A stretch of 64,000 nucleotides of DNA, taken from assembly GCA_949286725.1 (NCBI GenBank), contig CASECZ010000003.1, forward strand, positions 62,001 through 126,000, written 5' to 3'. The notes beneath the pieces were generated by a model, which did not search any database, was not told the origin of the DNA, and worked only from the letters and a program-made list of their open reading frames with translations. Both the position numbers and the translations under genes were made by a program. This DNA is from an uncultured Clostridia bacterium (GTDB lineage: Bacteria > Bacillota > Clostridia > Christensenellales > CAG-917). Positions within the stretch are counted from its first letter, which is position 1. The number at the start of each line of letters is the position of its first letter. Shown here piece after piece: positions 18,444-27,159 of this stretch.

Positions 18444-19110
18444 CGTAAAACAAGAACTGCGTGCGCTTGCGGACGAAAAGTACGCCGAGTTTCAGAAAAA
18501 ACTCGTGCCGACCGCAAACCCCGAAAGCATAATCGGCGTCAGAGTGCCCGTTTTGCGCGCTTTCGTCAAGAGAATGACGGAGGAGCGGAAGCGGGCTTTT
18601 CTTTCGGAATTGCCTCACGAACTTTTCGAAGAAAACCTGCTGCACGCGCTGATAATCGGCGAGACGAAGGACTTCGACCGCGCGGCGGCGCTTACGGAGG
18701 AGTTTCTGCCTTACGCCGACAACTGGGCGGTGACGGACATCCTGTCGCTGAGGTGTCCGCGCGCAAGATACGACGACCTGTACGGACTGACTCTGCGCTG
18801 GTGCGCGTCGGAGAGGGTATACACCGTCCGCTTCGGCATCGTGACGATGAAACAGTATTTTCTGGACGACTTCCGTCCCTCGGGGTTGGAGATTGTAAGC
18901 CGCCTCAACGGGGATTATTACGTGGATATGGCGGCGGCGTGGTATTTTTGCGATGCGCTCATCAAGCACTTCGACGAGGCAATCGTCTATCTGAAAGAAG
19001 GAAAACTCTGCGACAGCGTGATGAAAAAGACCGTGCGCAAGGCAAAGGAGAGCTTCCGCATATCGGAGGAGCGAAAAAGGTCGATTGCAGAGGCGGCAAA
19101 GACGTCGTAA
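18436..19110 (+). CDS. DNA alkylation repair protein (AlkD-like HEAT-repeat glycosylase)
   Basis: 224 residues, all alpha-helical by appearance. The AlkC/AlkD family uses HEAT-like repeats to excise bulky or cationic alkylated purines. Recognisable segments are ESIIGVRVPVLRAFVKRM near residue 32, YADNWAVTDILS (the NWD-type Asp region) near 97, and FGIVTMKQYFL; the late sequence YYVDMAAAWYFCDALIKHF is typical of the family. It is translationally coupled to the upstream membrane protein by an 8-bp overlap and is followed by a terminator. Confidence 0.9.
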   Translation: MNDVKQELRALADEKYAEFQKKLVPTANPESIIGVRVPVLRAFVKRMTEERKRAFLSELPHELFEENLLHALIIGETKDFDRAAALTEEFLPYADNWAVTDILSLRCPRARYDDLYGLTLRWCASERVYTVRFGIVTMKQYFLDDFRPSGLEIVSRLNGDYYVDMAAAWYFCDALIKHFDEAIVYLKEGKLCDSVMKKTVRKAKESFRISEERKRSIAEAAKTS

Positions 19111-19129
19111 ACGCCTTTTCGTCCGTACT

Positions 19130-19158
19130 AACGCCGACGCCTTGATGTCGGCGTTTTT
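19130..19158 (+). terminator. Terminator of the nitroreductase-AlkD operon
   Basis: AACGCCGAC (19130-19138) pairs with GTCGGCGTT (19147-19155), followed by TTT. Confidence 0.8.
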
Positions 19159-19217
19159 CAATCGGAGCGGTTAGAATAGCGGTTTTGAGAGAATTTTGCG
19201 AAAAATAAAATTAACTG

Positions 19218-19246
19218 TTGAACGATGTCGGCGAATATAGTATAAT
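19218..19246 (+). promoter_or_regulatory. Promoter of the aldose epimerase gene
   Basis: TTGAAC (19218-19223), 17-bp spacer, TATAAT (19241-19246). Confidence 0.75.
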
Positions 19247-19281
19247 AGTCGGGACAGGTTGCTGTCAGGTAAGGAGGAATT

Positions 19282-20169
19282 ATGCTATACACCATTTACA
19301 ACGATTTCATCGAGGTCGTGATTTCCGACGTCGGGGCGGAGCTTATGTCCGTAAAGACGCGCGACGACGGCACGGAATATCTCTGGCAGGGCAATCCCGA
19401 GTTCTGGGGAGGGCGCGCCTACAACCTCTTCCCCATCTGCGGACGGCTCACCGAAGGCAAGTACACCTACGAGGGCAACACCTACGAAATGAACCTGCAC
19501 GGTTTTTTGCGCAAAAGCACGCTTGAAGCCACCGAACTGGCTTGCGACAAAATCGATTTCGCTCTGCGTGCGGACGACCGCACTCGCGCAATGTATCCCT
19601 TCGATTTCGAGTATCACATCTGCTATACGCTTGTCGGACATACCGTGAAAATGGAAATATCCGTCGCAAACCGCGGCAACAAGGTTATGCCCTTCGCAAT
19701 CGGCGGACACCCCGGTTTCAACGTGCCGCTCGGCAGTGGCGAAGGGGAGACCTTCGAGGACTATTACGTCGAGTTTACCCCCGAATGTTCTCCGCGTGCC
19801 ATTTATATGTCCGACACCTGTTACGTGACGGAACGCACGGACGATTTCCCTCTGGAAGACGGCAGAATTCTGCGCCTCAGACATTCGCTGTTCGACCGCG
19901 ACGCAATAATCTTGCAGGACATATCCAACCGTATTTCCCTGCGCTCGTCGAAGAGCGCGAAGAGCGTCACGCTCGAAATTCCCGACGCGATGAAATATCT
20001 GGGGATATGGCACGCTCCAAAAAAAGAGGCGCCATACGTCGCCCTCGAACCGTGGACGAGCGTGCCCGCATACGACGGAGTAATCGACGACCTCTCGTCC
20101 AAACGCGATATGTTCGAGTTGTCGCCGCGCGCCACCTACGAGCTGATATGGAGCATAACCGTGGGCTGA
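19282..20169 (+). CDS. Aldose 1-epimerase family protein (LacX-like)
   Basis: 295 residues. Galactose-mutarotase-like beta-sandwich. The segment ELMSVKTRDDGTEYLWQGNP near the start, PICGRLTEGKYTYEGNTYEM, and HGFLR then GGHPGFNVPL supply the conserved His residues of the active site. The carboxylate end is represented by YVALEPWTSVPAYDG. The LacX branch acts on aldoses of unknown identity by interconverting anomers. AAGGAGG lies seven bases before the ATG. It is monocistronic with its own promoter and a strong terminator. Confidence 0.92.
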   Translation: MLYTIYNDFIEVVISDVGAELMSVKTRDDGTEYLWQGNPEFWGGRAYNLFPICGRLTEGKYTYEGNTYEMNLHGFLRKSTLEATELACDKIDFALRADDRTRAMYPFDFEYHICYTLVGHTVKMEISVANRGNKVMPFAIGGHPGFNVPLGSGEGETFEDYYVEFTPECSPRAIYMSDTCYVTERTDDFPLEDGRILRLRHSLFDRDAIILQDISNRISLRSSKSAKSVTLEIPDAMKYLGIWHAPKKEAPYVALEPWTSVPAYDGVIDDLSSKRDMFELSPRATYELIWSITVG

Positions 20170-20182
20170 AACAGCCACGCAA

Positions 20183-20215
20183 AAAAAGCCCGCTTCGGCG
20201 GGCTTTTTCTTTTTT
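20183..20215. terminator. Strong terminator after the aldose epimerase
   Basis: AAAAAGCCCGC (20183-20193), TTCG tetraloop, GCGGGCTTTTT (20198-20208) and further T residues. It can also serve the nptA-two-component operon arriving on the minus strand. Confidence 0.9.
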
Positions 20216-20283
20216 GTCTGTGTTTTAGATGAAGGGGGAGAGGTCGTGTCGAAATGGCGTGTCGGAACAGTATGATTTGCGGG

Positions 20284-21633
20284 TCAGAATTCTATTCTGA
20301 AAGTCGTGCCCTCGTCCAGCTTGCTCCTGACGGAGAGTTTCCACCCCGCGCGGTCGCAGAGTTTTTTCACCACGGCAAGTCCCAGTCCGAAACCGCCGTT
20401 CTTGCCGCTGTGGGATTTGTCCACGGTAAAGAAACGCGAGAAAATCTTGTCGAGGTTTTCTTCCGCAATGCCTATGCCCGTATCGGCGACTTCCGCATAA
20501 GGCGTCGAGCCGCCTTTGACCGTGACGGAAATCGAGCCGTTTTCCTTGTTGTATTTGGTGGCGTTGCGTATCAGATTGCCGAATATTTCCGTCAGCCTTT
20601 CCTGTCGGCTGGCGACGGTCACTTCGGGGTCGACGTCGAGCGTGAGCGAAAGTCCTTTCTGTTCGATGCTCGGACGCAGCGACTCGGCGACTTCGCTCGC
20701 AATCAGGGTTACGTTGCACTCGTAAGAGGGCAGTTCGTCGTTGTCGAGTTCGTTGAAGTTGATTATGCTGGCGATGAGCCCCGTCAGTCTGTCGGACTGT
20801 TCCTTGATGATTTTCACGGCTTTTTCGCGCGTGGCGTCGTCGAGCGTCGCCGTCTGCAACAGTTCGGCAAACCCTTTTATGCTCGTGAGCGGGGTGTTCA
20901 TCTCGTGTGTGATGTTGGCGATGAACTCGTTTTTGGACTGCTGTGCGCTTGCGACTCTCGCCTGTTCGCGCTTGATGACGTCCATCTGTTTTTCGATTTC
21001 CTCGTTCTTGCGGTTGAGGATGTCGGCTATTGGTTCGAGTTCCTTGTATTTGGTCTCCAAAGGCACGGACAGACGCGACTTGCGCGCAAGTTCCTCGACG
21101 GGTTTGAGAGTGTAGTTGGTTGTGAAGAAGGTGAATATCAGGCAGAATATGACGTCGAGTATGACGAACCAGAATATCACGGGAATGGTGGAACGTATGA
21201 CTTCCCACTCGGAGGACGTGCGTATGGAAAGTCTGACAAGACGGTCGTCGAATTGCTTGCAATAATAGAGCATGTTTTCGCCCACGCTCGACGACCTGCG
21301 CGTCGAATAGCCCTCTCCGTCGCGGATTGCCTCGGCGACTTCTTCGCGGTCGGCGTGCGGAGTGCCCGCCAGTTGCTCGTCACTGTCGCCCGTGACGGTG
21401 CCGTCGGGAGACATGAACGTGACGCGCTCTCCGCCGAGAGCCTCGCTCAACGCTTTTGCGCCCGCGTCGTCGTTGGAGTAGACGTCGGTGGAAAAGACGT
21501 TCATCTGCGACACCAGAAAGTTCTTGCTGTTTTCCAGCAAGGAGCGGTAGGTCAGGTTCGTGGTTATCACGCTGAAAATGAGAAGTCCGACGAAGGTGAC
21601 CGCGAGCGTGGTGAGCAGAATGCGTTTTTTCAT
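20284..21633 (-). CDS. PhoR-like sensor histidine kinase
   Basis: 449 residues. Two membrane helices (residues about 5-25 and 148-172) bracket an extracytoplasmic sensor domain of about 120 residues. A HAMP-like region, a coiled coil (EIEKQMDVIKREQARV), the H-box NITHEMNTPLTSIKGF, N-box FGNLIRNATKYN, G1 DTGIGI, F-box and G2 GFGLGLAVV follow. It is one nucleotide from the response regulator stop and is the last gene of an operon beginning with a Na/phosphate cotransporter, which suggests that it senses phosphate starvation; that link is inference from context. Confidence 0.93.
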   Translation of the reverse strand: MKKRILLTTLAVTFVGLLIFSVITTNLTYRSLLENSKNFLVSQMNVFSTDVYSNDDAGAKALSEALGGERVTFMSPDGTVTGDSDEQLAGTPHADREEVAEAIRDGEGYSTRRSSSVGENMLYYCKQFDDRLVRLSIRTSSEWEVIRSTIPVIFWFVILDVIFCLIFTFFTTNYTLKPVEELARKSRLSVPLETKYKELEPIADILNRKNEEIEKQMDVIKREQARVASAQQSKNEFIANITHEMNTPLTSIKGFAELLQTATLDDATREKAVKIIKEQSDRLTGLIASIINFNELDNDELPSYECNVTLIASEVAESLRPSIEQKGLSLTLDVDPEVTVASRQERLTEIFGNLIRNATKYNKENGSISVTVKGGSTPYAEVADTGIGIAEENLDKIFSRFFTVDKSHSGKNGGFGLGLAVVKKLCDRAGWKLSVRSKLDEGTTFRIEF

Positions 21634-21634
21634 A

Positions 21635-22288
21635 TCAGGCTTTGAATTTGTATCCGATGCCGAACACCGTTTCGAAGTTGAAGCCGAGTTTGCGCAGGTG
21701 GCTGACGTAGTTGTCGATGGTGCGGGTTTCGCCGCCTTCGTAGCCCCAGACGTTGGTCAGCAGTTCGTCGCGGGTGAGCACTTTGCCGGGGTTTTCGAGA
21801 GAGTATTGCAACAGTTTGAATTCCTTGCCCGACAGCGAAAGTTCGCGCCCCGCGACGGTGACGGTCATCTTGTCGCAGTCCATGACTATGTCGCCCACGG
21901 AGAGCACGGACTGTTTCTTGTTGCTCATTCTGCGGAACACCGCGGCAATCCTGGCGGAGAATTCCAGTATGCCGAAGGGTTTTGCGATGTAGTCGTCCGC
22001 CCCGAGGTTGAGCCCCGTCACCTTGTCGGTTTCCTTGCCGAGGGCCGAGAGCATTATGCAGTACACTTCGGGGTGGTGCGCCTTTATCTCGGCGAGCACG
22101 TCCAGTCCGTTGCCGTCGCCGAGCATAATGTCAAGCACGGCGATGCGCGGGAGTTTGCGGGACATTGCCTCGCGGAACGCCTTTACGGTCGTGAATGTAT
22201 GACATTCGATTTCGTTGAGTTGAAGAGTGCATTTGACGAGGTCGCAGATGCTGTCGTCGTCTTCAAGGAGATAAACGATTTTTTCCAT
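21635..22288 (-). CDS. OmpR/PhoB-family response regulator
   Basis: 217 residues. The receiver has the acidic pair LEDDDS, the phosphoacceptor Asp in IAVLDIMLGDGNGLD (near residue 53) and Lys in YIAKPFG. The C-terminal winged helix is OmpR-type with LTRDELLTNVWGYEG and TIDNYVSHLRKLG. It is 79 bp downstream of nptA and directly upstream of the kinase. PhoP-box-like TTTACA-N5-TATACA repeats before nptA are a candidate binding site. Confidence 0.95.
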   Translation of the reverse strand: MEKIVYLLEDDDSICDLVKCTLQLNEIECHTFTTVKAFREAMSRKLPRIAVLDIMLGDGNGLDVLAEIKAHHPEVYCIMLSALGKETDKVTGLNLGADDYIAKPFGILEFSARIAAVFRRMSNKKQSVLSVGDIVMDCDKMTVTVAGRELSLSGKEFKLLQYSLENPGKVLTRDELLTNVWGYEGGETRTIDNYVSHLRKLGFNFETVFGIGYKFKA

Positions 22289-22367
22289 AATTACCTCTTT
22301 ATGACATCATAACACGGCAGAGCCGAATTTCAAAGCGCGCGAGGCAAACTTGTTTGCGTCTTGCCGT

Positions 22368-24011
22368 CTAGACGCTTTCGACGGTGTGAGCGATGTAGTT
22401 GAGGTGGTCGCCCACGCGTTCGAGGTTGCATACGAGGTTGATGAAAACGCCGCTGCTTTCGGGGCGGCATTCGCCGCTGCCCAACCTCTTTATGTGGTCT
22501 TTTATGAGTTCCTTGCGTTTGCCGTCGACGTTGTTTTCGAAGGTTTCGATTTCGCCGAGTGCGGCGGTGTCGCGGTTGGAGAGCACCTCACCCGATTTTA
22601 CCGACATGTCGTTTATTATGTCCATGAGCGCGCGGATTTCCTCCTTGACTTTGGGGGAGAAGTGCAGCCCGTCCTTTACTGCGCGACGGGTGTACTTGGT
22701 CACGTTGTCCGCCACCTCCCCGACACGGTTGATGTCGCCTATGCAGGAGTGCAGAGCGGTTATGCGCTTTTCCAGTTCCAGCGTGGCGTCATAGGCGGAA
22801 ATCTGCACGAGATAGTCGCCGATGTTCTGCAATCTTTCGGCGATATGTTCGCTGTCCTTGACTATGTCGTCCGACTTGGTGGCGTCCTGTTCGAGGAAGG
22901 CGTTTACCGCATTATCCAGGCATTGAGTTGCCGATTTGAGCACGTCAAGTGCCTCTTCCGTCGCGTTATCCACCGCGATGACGGGCGTCGCAAGCAGTCG
23001 TTTGTCGAGGCGGGTGGGCTCTTCGGCGGACTTGTCGCCCTTGTGTCTGCGCTCCTTGACAATCAGCGAGGACAGCTTGACGAAGAGGTTGGTAAAGGGC
23101 AGGAATATGATTGTGCATATGACGTTGAAGAAGGTGTGGAACATCGCTATCTGCGTGCTGGGCAGACCCGGGAACCACCTTTCAAGCGTCATCGACATCA
23201 TGTCTTTCCAGCTTATCAGAATGATGAAGAAAATAATCGAACCGATTACGTTGAACAGCAGGTGAATGACTGCCGCGCGTTTTGCGTTGGTGTTCGCGCC
23301 TATCGAGGATATCAACGCAGTGACGCAGGTGCCTATGTTGGTGCCCAGTATGACGAACAGCACCGAGTTGCCGCCGCTGCCTATGATTATGCCCGCCGAC
23401 GCCATGGATATCAGTATGGAGGTGACGGCGGAACTGCTTTGAACGATTGCGGTCACGGCAATGCCGAGGAAGAAGAGCAGGAAGGGATTTTCTATGCTGG
23501 CGAAGAGGTCGAGCACCGCCTGATTCTGTTTTACGAGAGTCATTGCCTCCGCCATGAGTCCCAGACCTATGAACACCAGCCCGAGACCCGCGACGGCGTA
23601 CGCCACGGTGCAGACCTTCTCTTTTTTGGAAAACATAGCGACAAGCACGCCGACCCCTGCGAGCGCGGTGGCGAATGCGGCGAAGTCGAAGGCTTGCAAC
23701 GCGGCAATCTGTCCCGTTATCGTCGTGCCTATGTTTGCGCCCATGATGACCGTCGTCGCCTGACCGAGCGACATGACGCCTGCGTTGACCAGACCCACGA
23801 CCATAACCGTGGTAAGGCTGGAACTCTGAACTATGGCGGTCGTTACGGTGCCTATGCCGACACCGACCAGTTTGCTTTTGGAAGTCTTGCGGAAAAGATT
23901 GCGAAGGCGGGCGGTTGCCAGTTTCTCCATATTGTCGGAGAGAAACTTGACGCCGAGCAGAAATGCGCCCAGCCCCGCTATCAGTTCGAATACGGCGTAA
24001 ACATATTGCAT
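22368..24011 (-). CDS. Na/Pi cotransporter family protein with PhoU domain
   Basis: 547 residues. The N-terminal half holds two repeats of the Na/Pi-cotransporter core, each with a QSSS motif (IVQSSSLTTVM near residue 60 and IVQSSSAVTSIL near 190) and with GANIGTT and GTNIGTC. The C-terminal 200 residues form a PhoU-like helical domain (about residues 340-545). NptA-type proteins take up phosphate with sodium, and the PhoU part probably regulates this. It is first in an operon with a PhoB/PhoR-like pair. The ATG at 24011 gives a short MQYVYAVFELIAGLGAFLLG lead into the first helix. Confidence 0.93.
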   Translation of the reverse strand: MQYVYAVFELIAGLGAFLLGVKFLSDNMEKLATARLRNLFRKTSKSKLVGVGIGTVTTAIVQSSSLTTVMVVGLVNAGVMSLGQATTVIMGANIGTTITGQIAALQAFDFAAFATALAGVGVLVAMFSKKEKVCTVAYAVAGLGLVFIGLGLMAEAMTLVKQNQAVLDLFASIENPFLLFFLGIAVTAIVQSSSAVTSILISMASAGIIIGSGGNSVLFVILGTNIGTCVTALISSIGANTNAKRAAVIHLLFNVIGSIIFFIILISWKDMMSMTLERWFPGLPSTQIAMFHTFFNVICTIIFLPFTNLFVKLSSLIVKERRHKGDKSAEEPTRLDKRLLATPVIAVDNATEEALDVLKSATQCLDNAVNAFLEQDATKSDDIVKDSEHIAERLQNIGDYLVQISAYDATLELEKRITALHSCIGDINRVGEVADNVTKYTRRAVKDGLHFSPKVKEEIRALMDIINDMSVKSGEVLSNRDTAALGEIETFENNVDGKRKELIKDHIKRLGSGECRPESSGVFINLVCNLERVGDHLNYIAHTVESV

Positions 24012-24083
24012 AAGTCACCTTTGTAAAAGAGGACGGCAAAGAGCCTTGCCCTTCTGATATAAGGCTATCTCAAAAGGGTGTCG

Positions 24084-24115
24084 ATTATGTCACGCAAATG
24101 TATAAAAGTTGTAAA
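24084..24115 (-). promoter_or_regulatory. nptA promoter with PhoP-box-like tandem repeats
   Basis: On the minus strand TTTACA (24115-24110) and TATACA (24104-24099) lie 11 bp apart, followed after 9 bp by CATAAT (24089-24084) as a -10. There is no good -35, which suits an activator-dependent promoter. The repeats resemble the TT(A/C/T)ACA boxes of Gram-positive PhoP. Confidence 0.5.
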
Positions 24116-24126
24116 AAGTGAAAAAT

Positions 24127-24155
24127 TTTTACGTCTTTTTTACGTCCGTTACAGA
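24127..24155. repeat. 11-bp-phased direct repeats in the nptA/ABC divergent region
   Basis: TTTTTACGTC at 24127-24136 is repeated perfectly at 24138-24147, and TTACAG follows at 24150. The spacing is one helical turn. The repeats lie between the nptA promoter (minus) and the ABC fusion (plus). Confidence 0.6.
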
Positions 24156-24215
24156 TGTCGCGCTTCCGTAAATTTGGCAAAATGGCGTTTATCGGTAGTC
24201 TTTTAACATAATCTA

Positions 24216-24224
24216 TGGTATGAT
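24216..24224 (+). promoter_or_regulatory. Possible extended -10 promoter of the second ABC-FtsX fusion
   Basis: TGGTATGAT at 24216-24224 fits an extended -10 (TGnTATnAT); no convincing -35 is visible. Confidence 0.35.
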
Positions 24225-24269
24225 AATGGGGCTTTAACAACAATTTAAGCACACTACAACGGAGTAAAT

Positions 24270-27029
24270 ATGCTGAAATTACTAGAAATCACAAAGGAAT
24301 ACAAGGTGGACGAAGAGAGCGTTCTCGCTCTTCATAACGTCTCCATCGAGTTCCGCAAAAACGAATTTGTTTCCATTCTGGGTCCGTCCGGTTGCGGCAA
24401 AACCACGTTGCTCAACATCATCGGCGGCCTTGACAGATATACCAGCGGCGACATCAGAATCGACGGAATCTCCACGGAAGAGTACGACGACGTGGACTGG
24501 GACACCTACCGCAACCAGCGCATAGGCTTCGTCTTCCAGTCCTACAACCTCATTCCTCATATGAACGTGCTCAAAAACGTGGCTCTGAGCCTGACCCTTG
24601 CGGGCGTGGGCAAAGAGGAGGCGCGCACCCGCGCCTTGGAAGCACTGCGCAAGGTCGGGCTGGAAAAACAGGCAAAGAAGAAGCCGAACCAGATGTCGGG
24701 CGGACAGATGCAGCGCGTTGCCATCGCGCGTGCGTTGGTCAACAATCCCGACATCATTCTTGCCGACGAGCCCACGGGCGCGCTGGACAGCGAATCGGGA
24801 TTGCAGGTCATGGACCTGCTCAAAGAGGTTGCCCGCGACCGTCTGGTCATCATGGTCACGCACAACGGGCAACTTGCCGAGGAGTACAGCACGCGTATCG
24901 TCAATTTGAAGGACGGCGAAATCGTGGGTGACACGATGCCGTACGACAGCGCGGAGGAAAACGCCGCGAACGCGGGCGACGAGGTCGGTTTCGTATCGAT
25001 GGGCGTCGACGAGGACGGCAACAACCTCGTGTACGACGAAAGCACCCTTGCCGTCGAGGGCGAAAAGAAGAAGGGCTTTTTCGCGAGGCTCAAAGAGAGG
25101 CTCCGCAAGGAAAAAATCAAAGAGAAGTCCTCTATGTCCATCGGCACGGCGGTCAACCTCTCCTTCAACAACCTTCTGAGCAAGAAGGGCAGAACGCTGC
25201 TCACGTCCATCGCGGGCAGTATCGGCATAATAGGCATCATTCTCGTCCTCGCGCTTTCCAACGGCGTGGGCGCATACATTCACACTCTCGAAGAAAACGC
25301 GCTGTCGCAGTATCCGATAACCCTCAAAGAGTACGACATCAACACCAGCGCGTTGCTCAATTCCGCGCTTTCGCAGGGCGGAACGGCGGCGGAAGAATAC
25401 CCCGACGGCACGCAGATAGGCGTCGGCAATGTGCTCGGCTCTTTGCTCGGCAACATAGAGGAAGTGTTCGTCAAGAACGACCTCAAAGCCCTCAAACAAT
25501 ATCTCGACGACGACAACAACTTCGACAAGTCGCTCGGCACCGTCAAATACGGCTACGGCACCACGTTCAACGTATATGCCGACGACCCGGCGCACCTCGG
25601 CGAAAGCTATATGAAGGTCAATCCGTTCACGGACGCCATGGGCGACCTCATGGGGTCTTTCCAGGGCAGCGGCTTCATTTCGGATATGGCAAACGCCTTC
25701 ACTTCCGCGTGGGACGAGCTTTCCACCAACCAGGAGCTTCTCGACCAGCAGTACGAGTTGCTCGGCGATTCCCGCTGGCCGCAGACCGCAAACGAAGTCG
25801 TCGTCGTGGTGGACAAGTACAACCAGTTGCCCGACTTTGCGATGTTCATACTCGGATTGCGCTCGCAGGACTATCTGCTCGACATAATTTTGTCCGGCCA
25901 CGAAAGTGAAAAGGCGGAGTTTTACAAGCCTCTCGAGTTGAGCGAACTGCTCGGCAAGGAATACAAACTCATCGCCGATTCGGACTACTATGTCAAACAG
26001 GACGACGGCTCTTATAGCACCGTTGCCCGCGACGAACTCGACAAGGCCGTCATCGACTCGCTCAATCCGCTGGATATCAAGGTTGTCGGCGTGGTCAGAC
26101 CCAGACAGGGCGTGACCGTCACTTCCATCAACGGCTATGTCGGATATACTCACGCGCTCACCGAAATAATGTTGGACAGAGCGTCGGAAAGCGATGTGGC
26201 TGCCACCGTGCAAAATACCGCGCTTGATAAAATCAACAACAGTATCCGAGCCGACGAGGACAGCCGCAACGGAATCGTGACGAAGAAGAACTTCGTGCCT
26301 TACAATCTGCCGATAACCATTCCGGAATCGGTGCAGATTACGTATATCTCGGAGCCCGACGCTCAGATTATTTCCACAACGACGCTGAACGGCGTTCCGG
26401 CAGGCACTTCGGTCAAGAACTATTCGATGCACGTCGAAATAATGCGTGCGCTCGGCGTGGCGGACAAGGACACCCCGCAGACGATAAAGATTTATCCCAG
26501 TTCCTTCGACAACAAAGCCGCCATCGAGGACGTTCTGCGCAAATACGGCGAAGAAACGGGGCAGGAGGTCAAGTACACCGACAACCTCGCAATAATAATG
26601 AGTTTCGTAAGAGAGATGAGTTCGACGATGACCAACGTGCTCGTGGGCTTCGCCGCGATATCGCTCATCGTCTCGACGATAATGATAGCGATAATCATCT
26701 ACACGTCCGTTCTTGAACGTCGCAAGGAAATCGGCGTCCTGCGAAGTCTCGGCGCGCGAAAGAAGGACATATCCCGAGTGTTCATTGCCGAGTCCGCAAT
26801 GCTCGGCGCATATTCGGGCATCATCGGTCTGATACTCAGTCTGGCGTTTTCGGCGATAGGCAACGTGATACTCGCCGCGCTGTTGCAGATAAAGGGGCTG
26901 ATGACGGTAGAGTGGTGGCACTGCGTGACGATGTTCTGCGTGAGCATACTGCTCAGCATGCTGGCAGGCTTCATACCTTCCAGAATCGCTTCGAAGAAAG
27001 ACCCCACCGTCGCACTCAGAAGCGAATAA
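24270..27029 (+). CDS. Second MacB/LolD-FtsX type ABC transporter fusion
   Basis: 919 residues and clearly paralogous to the protein encoded at 11012-14215. The ATPase has [14 protein letters not shown]-like MSGGQMQR and [15 protein letters not shown]. The linker here is shorter (about residues 228-285) and ends in a basic stretch (KERLRKEKIKEK). The permease has a first helix near 305-325 ([19 protein letters not shown]), a large extracytoplasmic domain and three C-terminal helices; the last segment GFIPSRIASKKDPTVALRSE is typical of MacB/FtsX. Substrate unknown. Transcription diverges from nptA, and a GC-rich hairpin follows the stop. Confidence 0.93.
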   Translation: MLKLLEITKEYKVDEESVLALHNVSIEFRKNEFVSILGPSGCGKTTLLNIIGGLDRYTSGDIRIDGISTEEYDDVDWDTYRNQRIGFVFQSYNLIPHMNVLKNVALSLTLAGVGKEEARTRALEALRKVGLEKQAKKKPNQMSGGQMQRVAIARALVNNPDIILADEPTGALDSESGLQVMDLLKEVARDRLVIMVTHNGQLAEEYSTRIVNLKDGEIVGDTMPYDSAEENAANAGDEVGFVSMGVDEDGNNLVYDESTLAVEGEKKKGFFARLKERLRKEKIKEKSSMSIGTAVNLSFNNLLSKKGRTLLTSIAGSIGIIGIILVLALSNGVGAYIHTLEENALSQYPITLKEYDINTSALLNSALSQGGTAAEEYPDGTQIGVGNVLGSLLGNIEEVFVKNDLKALKQYLDDDNNFDKSLGTVKYGYGTTFNVYADDPAHLGESYMKVNPFTDAMGDLMGSFQGSGFISDMANAFTSAWDELSTNQELLDQQYELLGDSRWPQTANEVVVVVDKYNQLPDFAMFILGLRSQDYLLDIILSGHESEKAEFYKPLELSELLGKEYKLIADSDYYVKQDDGSYSTVARDELDKAVIDSLNPLDIKVVGVVRPRQGVTVTSINGYVGYTHALTEIMLDRASESDVAATVQNTALDKINNSIRADEDSRNGIVTKKNFVPYNLPITIPESVQITYISEPDAQIISTTTLNGVPAGTSVKNYSMHVEIMRALGVADKDTPQTIKIYPSSFDNKAAIEDVLRKYGEETGQEVKYTDNLAIIMSFVREMSSTMTNVLVGFAAISLIVSTIMIAIIIYTSVLERRKEIGVLRSLGARKKDISRVFIAESAMLGAYSGIIGLILSLAFSAIGNVILAALLQIKGLMTVEWWHCVTMFCVSILLSMLAGFIPSRIASKKDPTVALRSE

Positions 27030-27031
27030 AC

Positions 27032-27058
27032 AAACGCCCCGATTTTTACGGGGCGTTT
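27032..27058 (+). terminator. Hairpin after the ABC-FtsX fusion
   Basis: AAACGCCCC (27032-27040) with GGGGCGTTT (27050-27058); the U-tract is short. Confidence 0.65.
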
Positions 27059-27159
27059 GCAATATCGAAAGTTAAAACATCGCTTTTTGCACAATAAAAC
27101 AAGCGTTTGTGCATCAAAATGTGCGGCAGAGCATATGCGTTTGCCGCTCGGGAGGAGTT

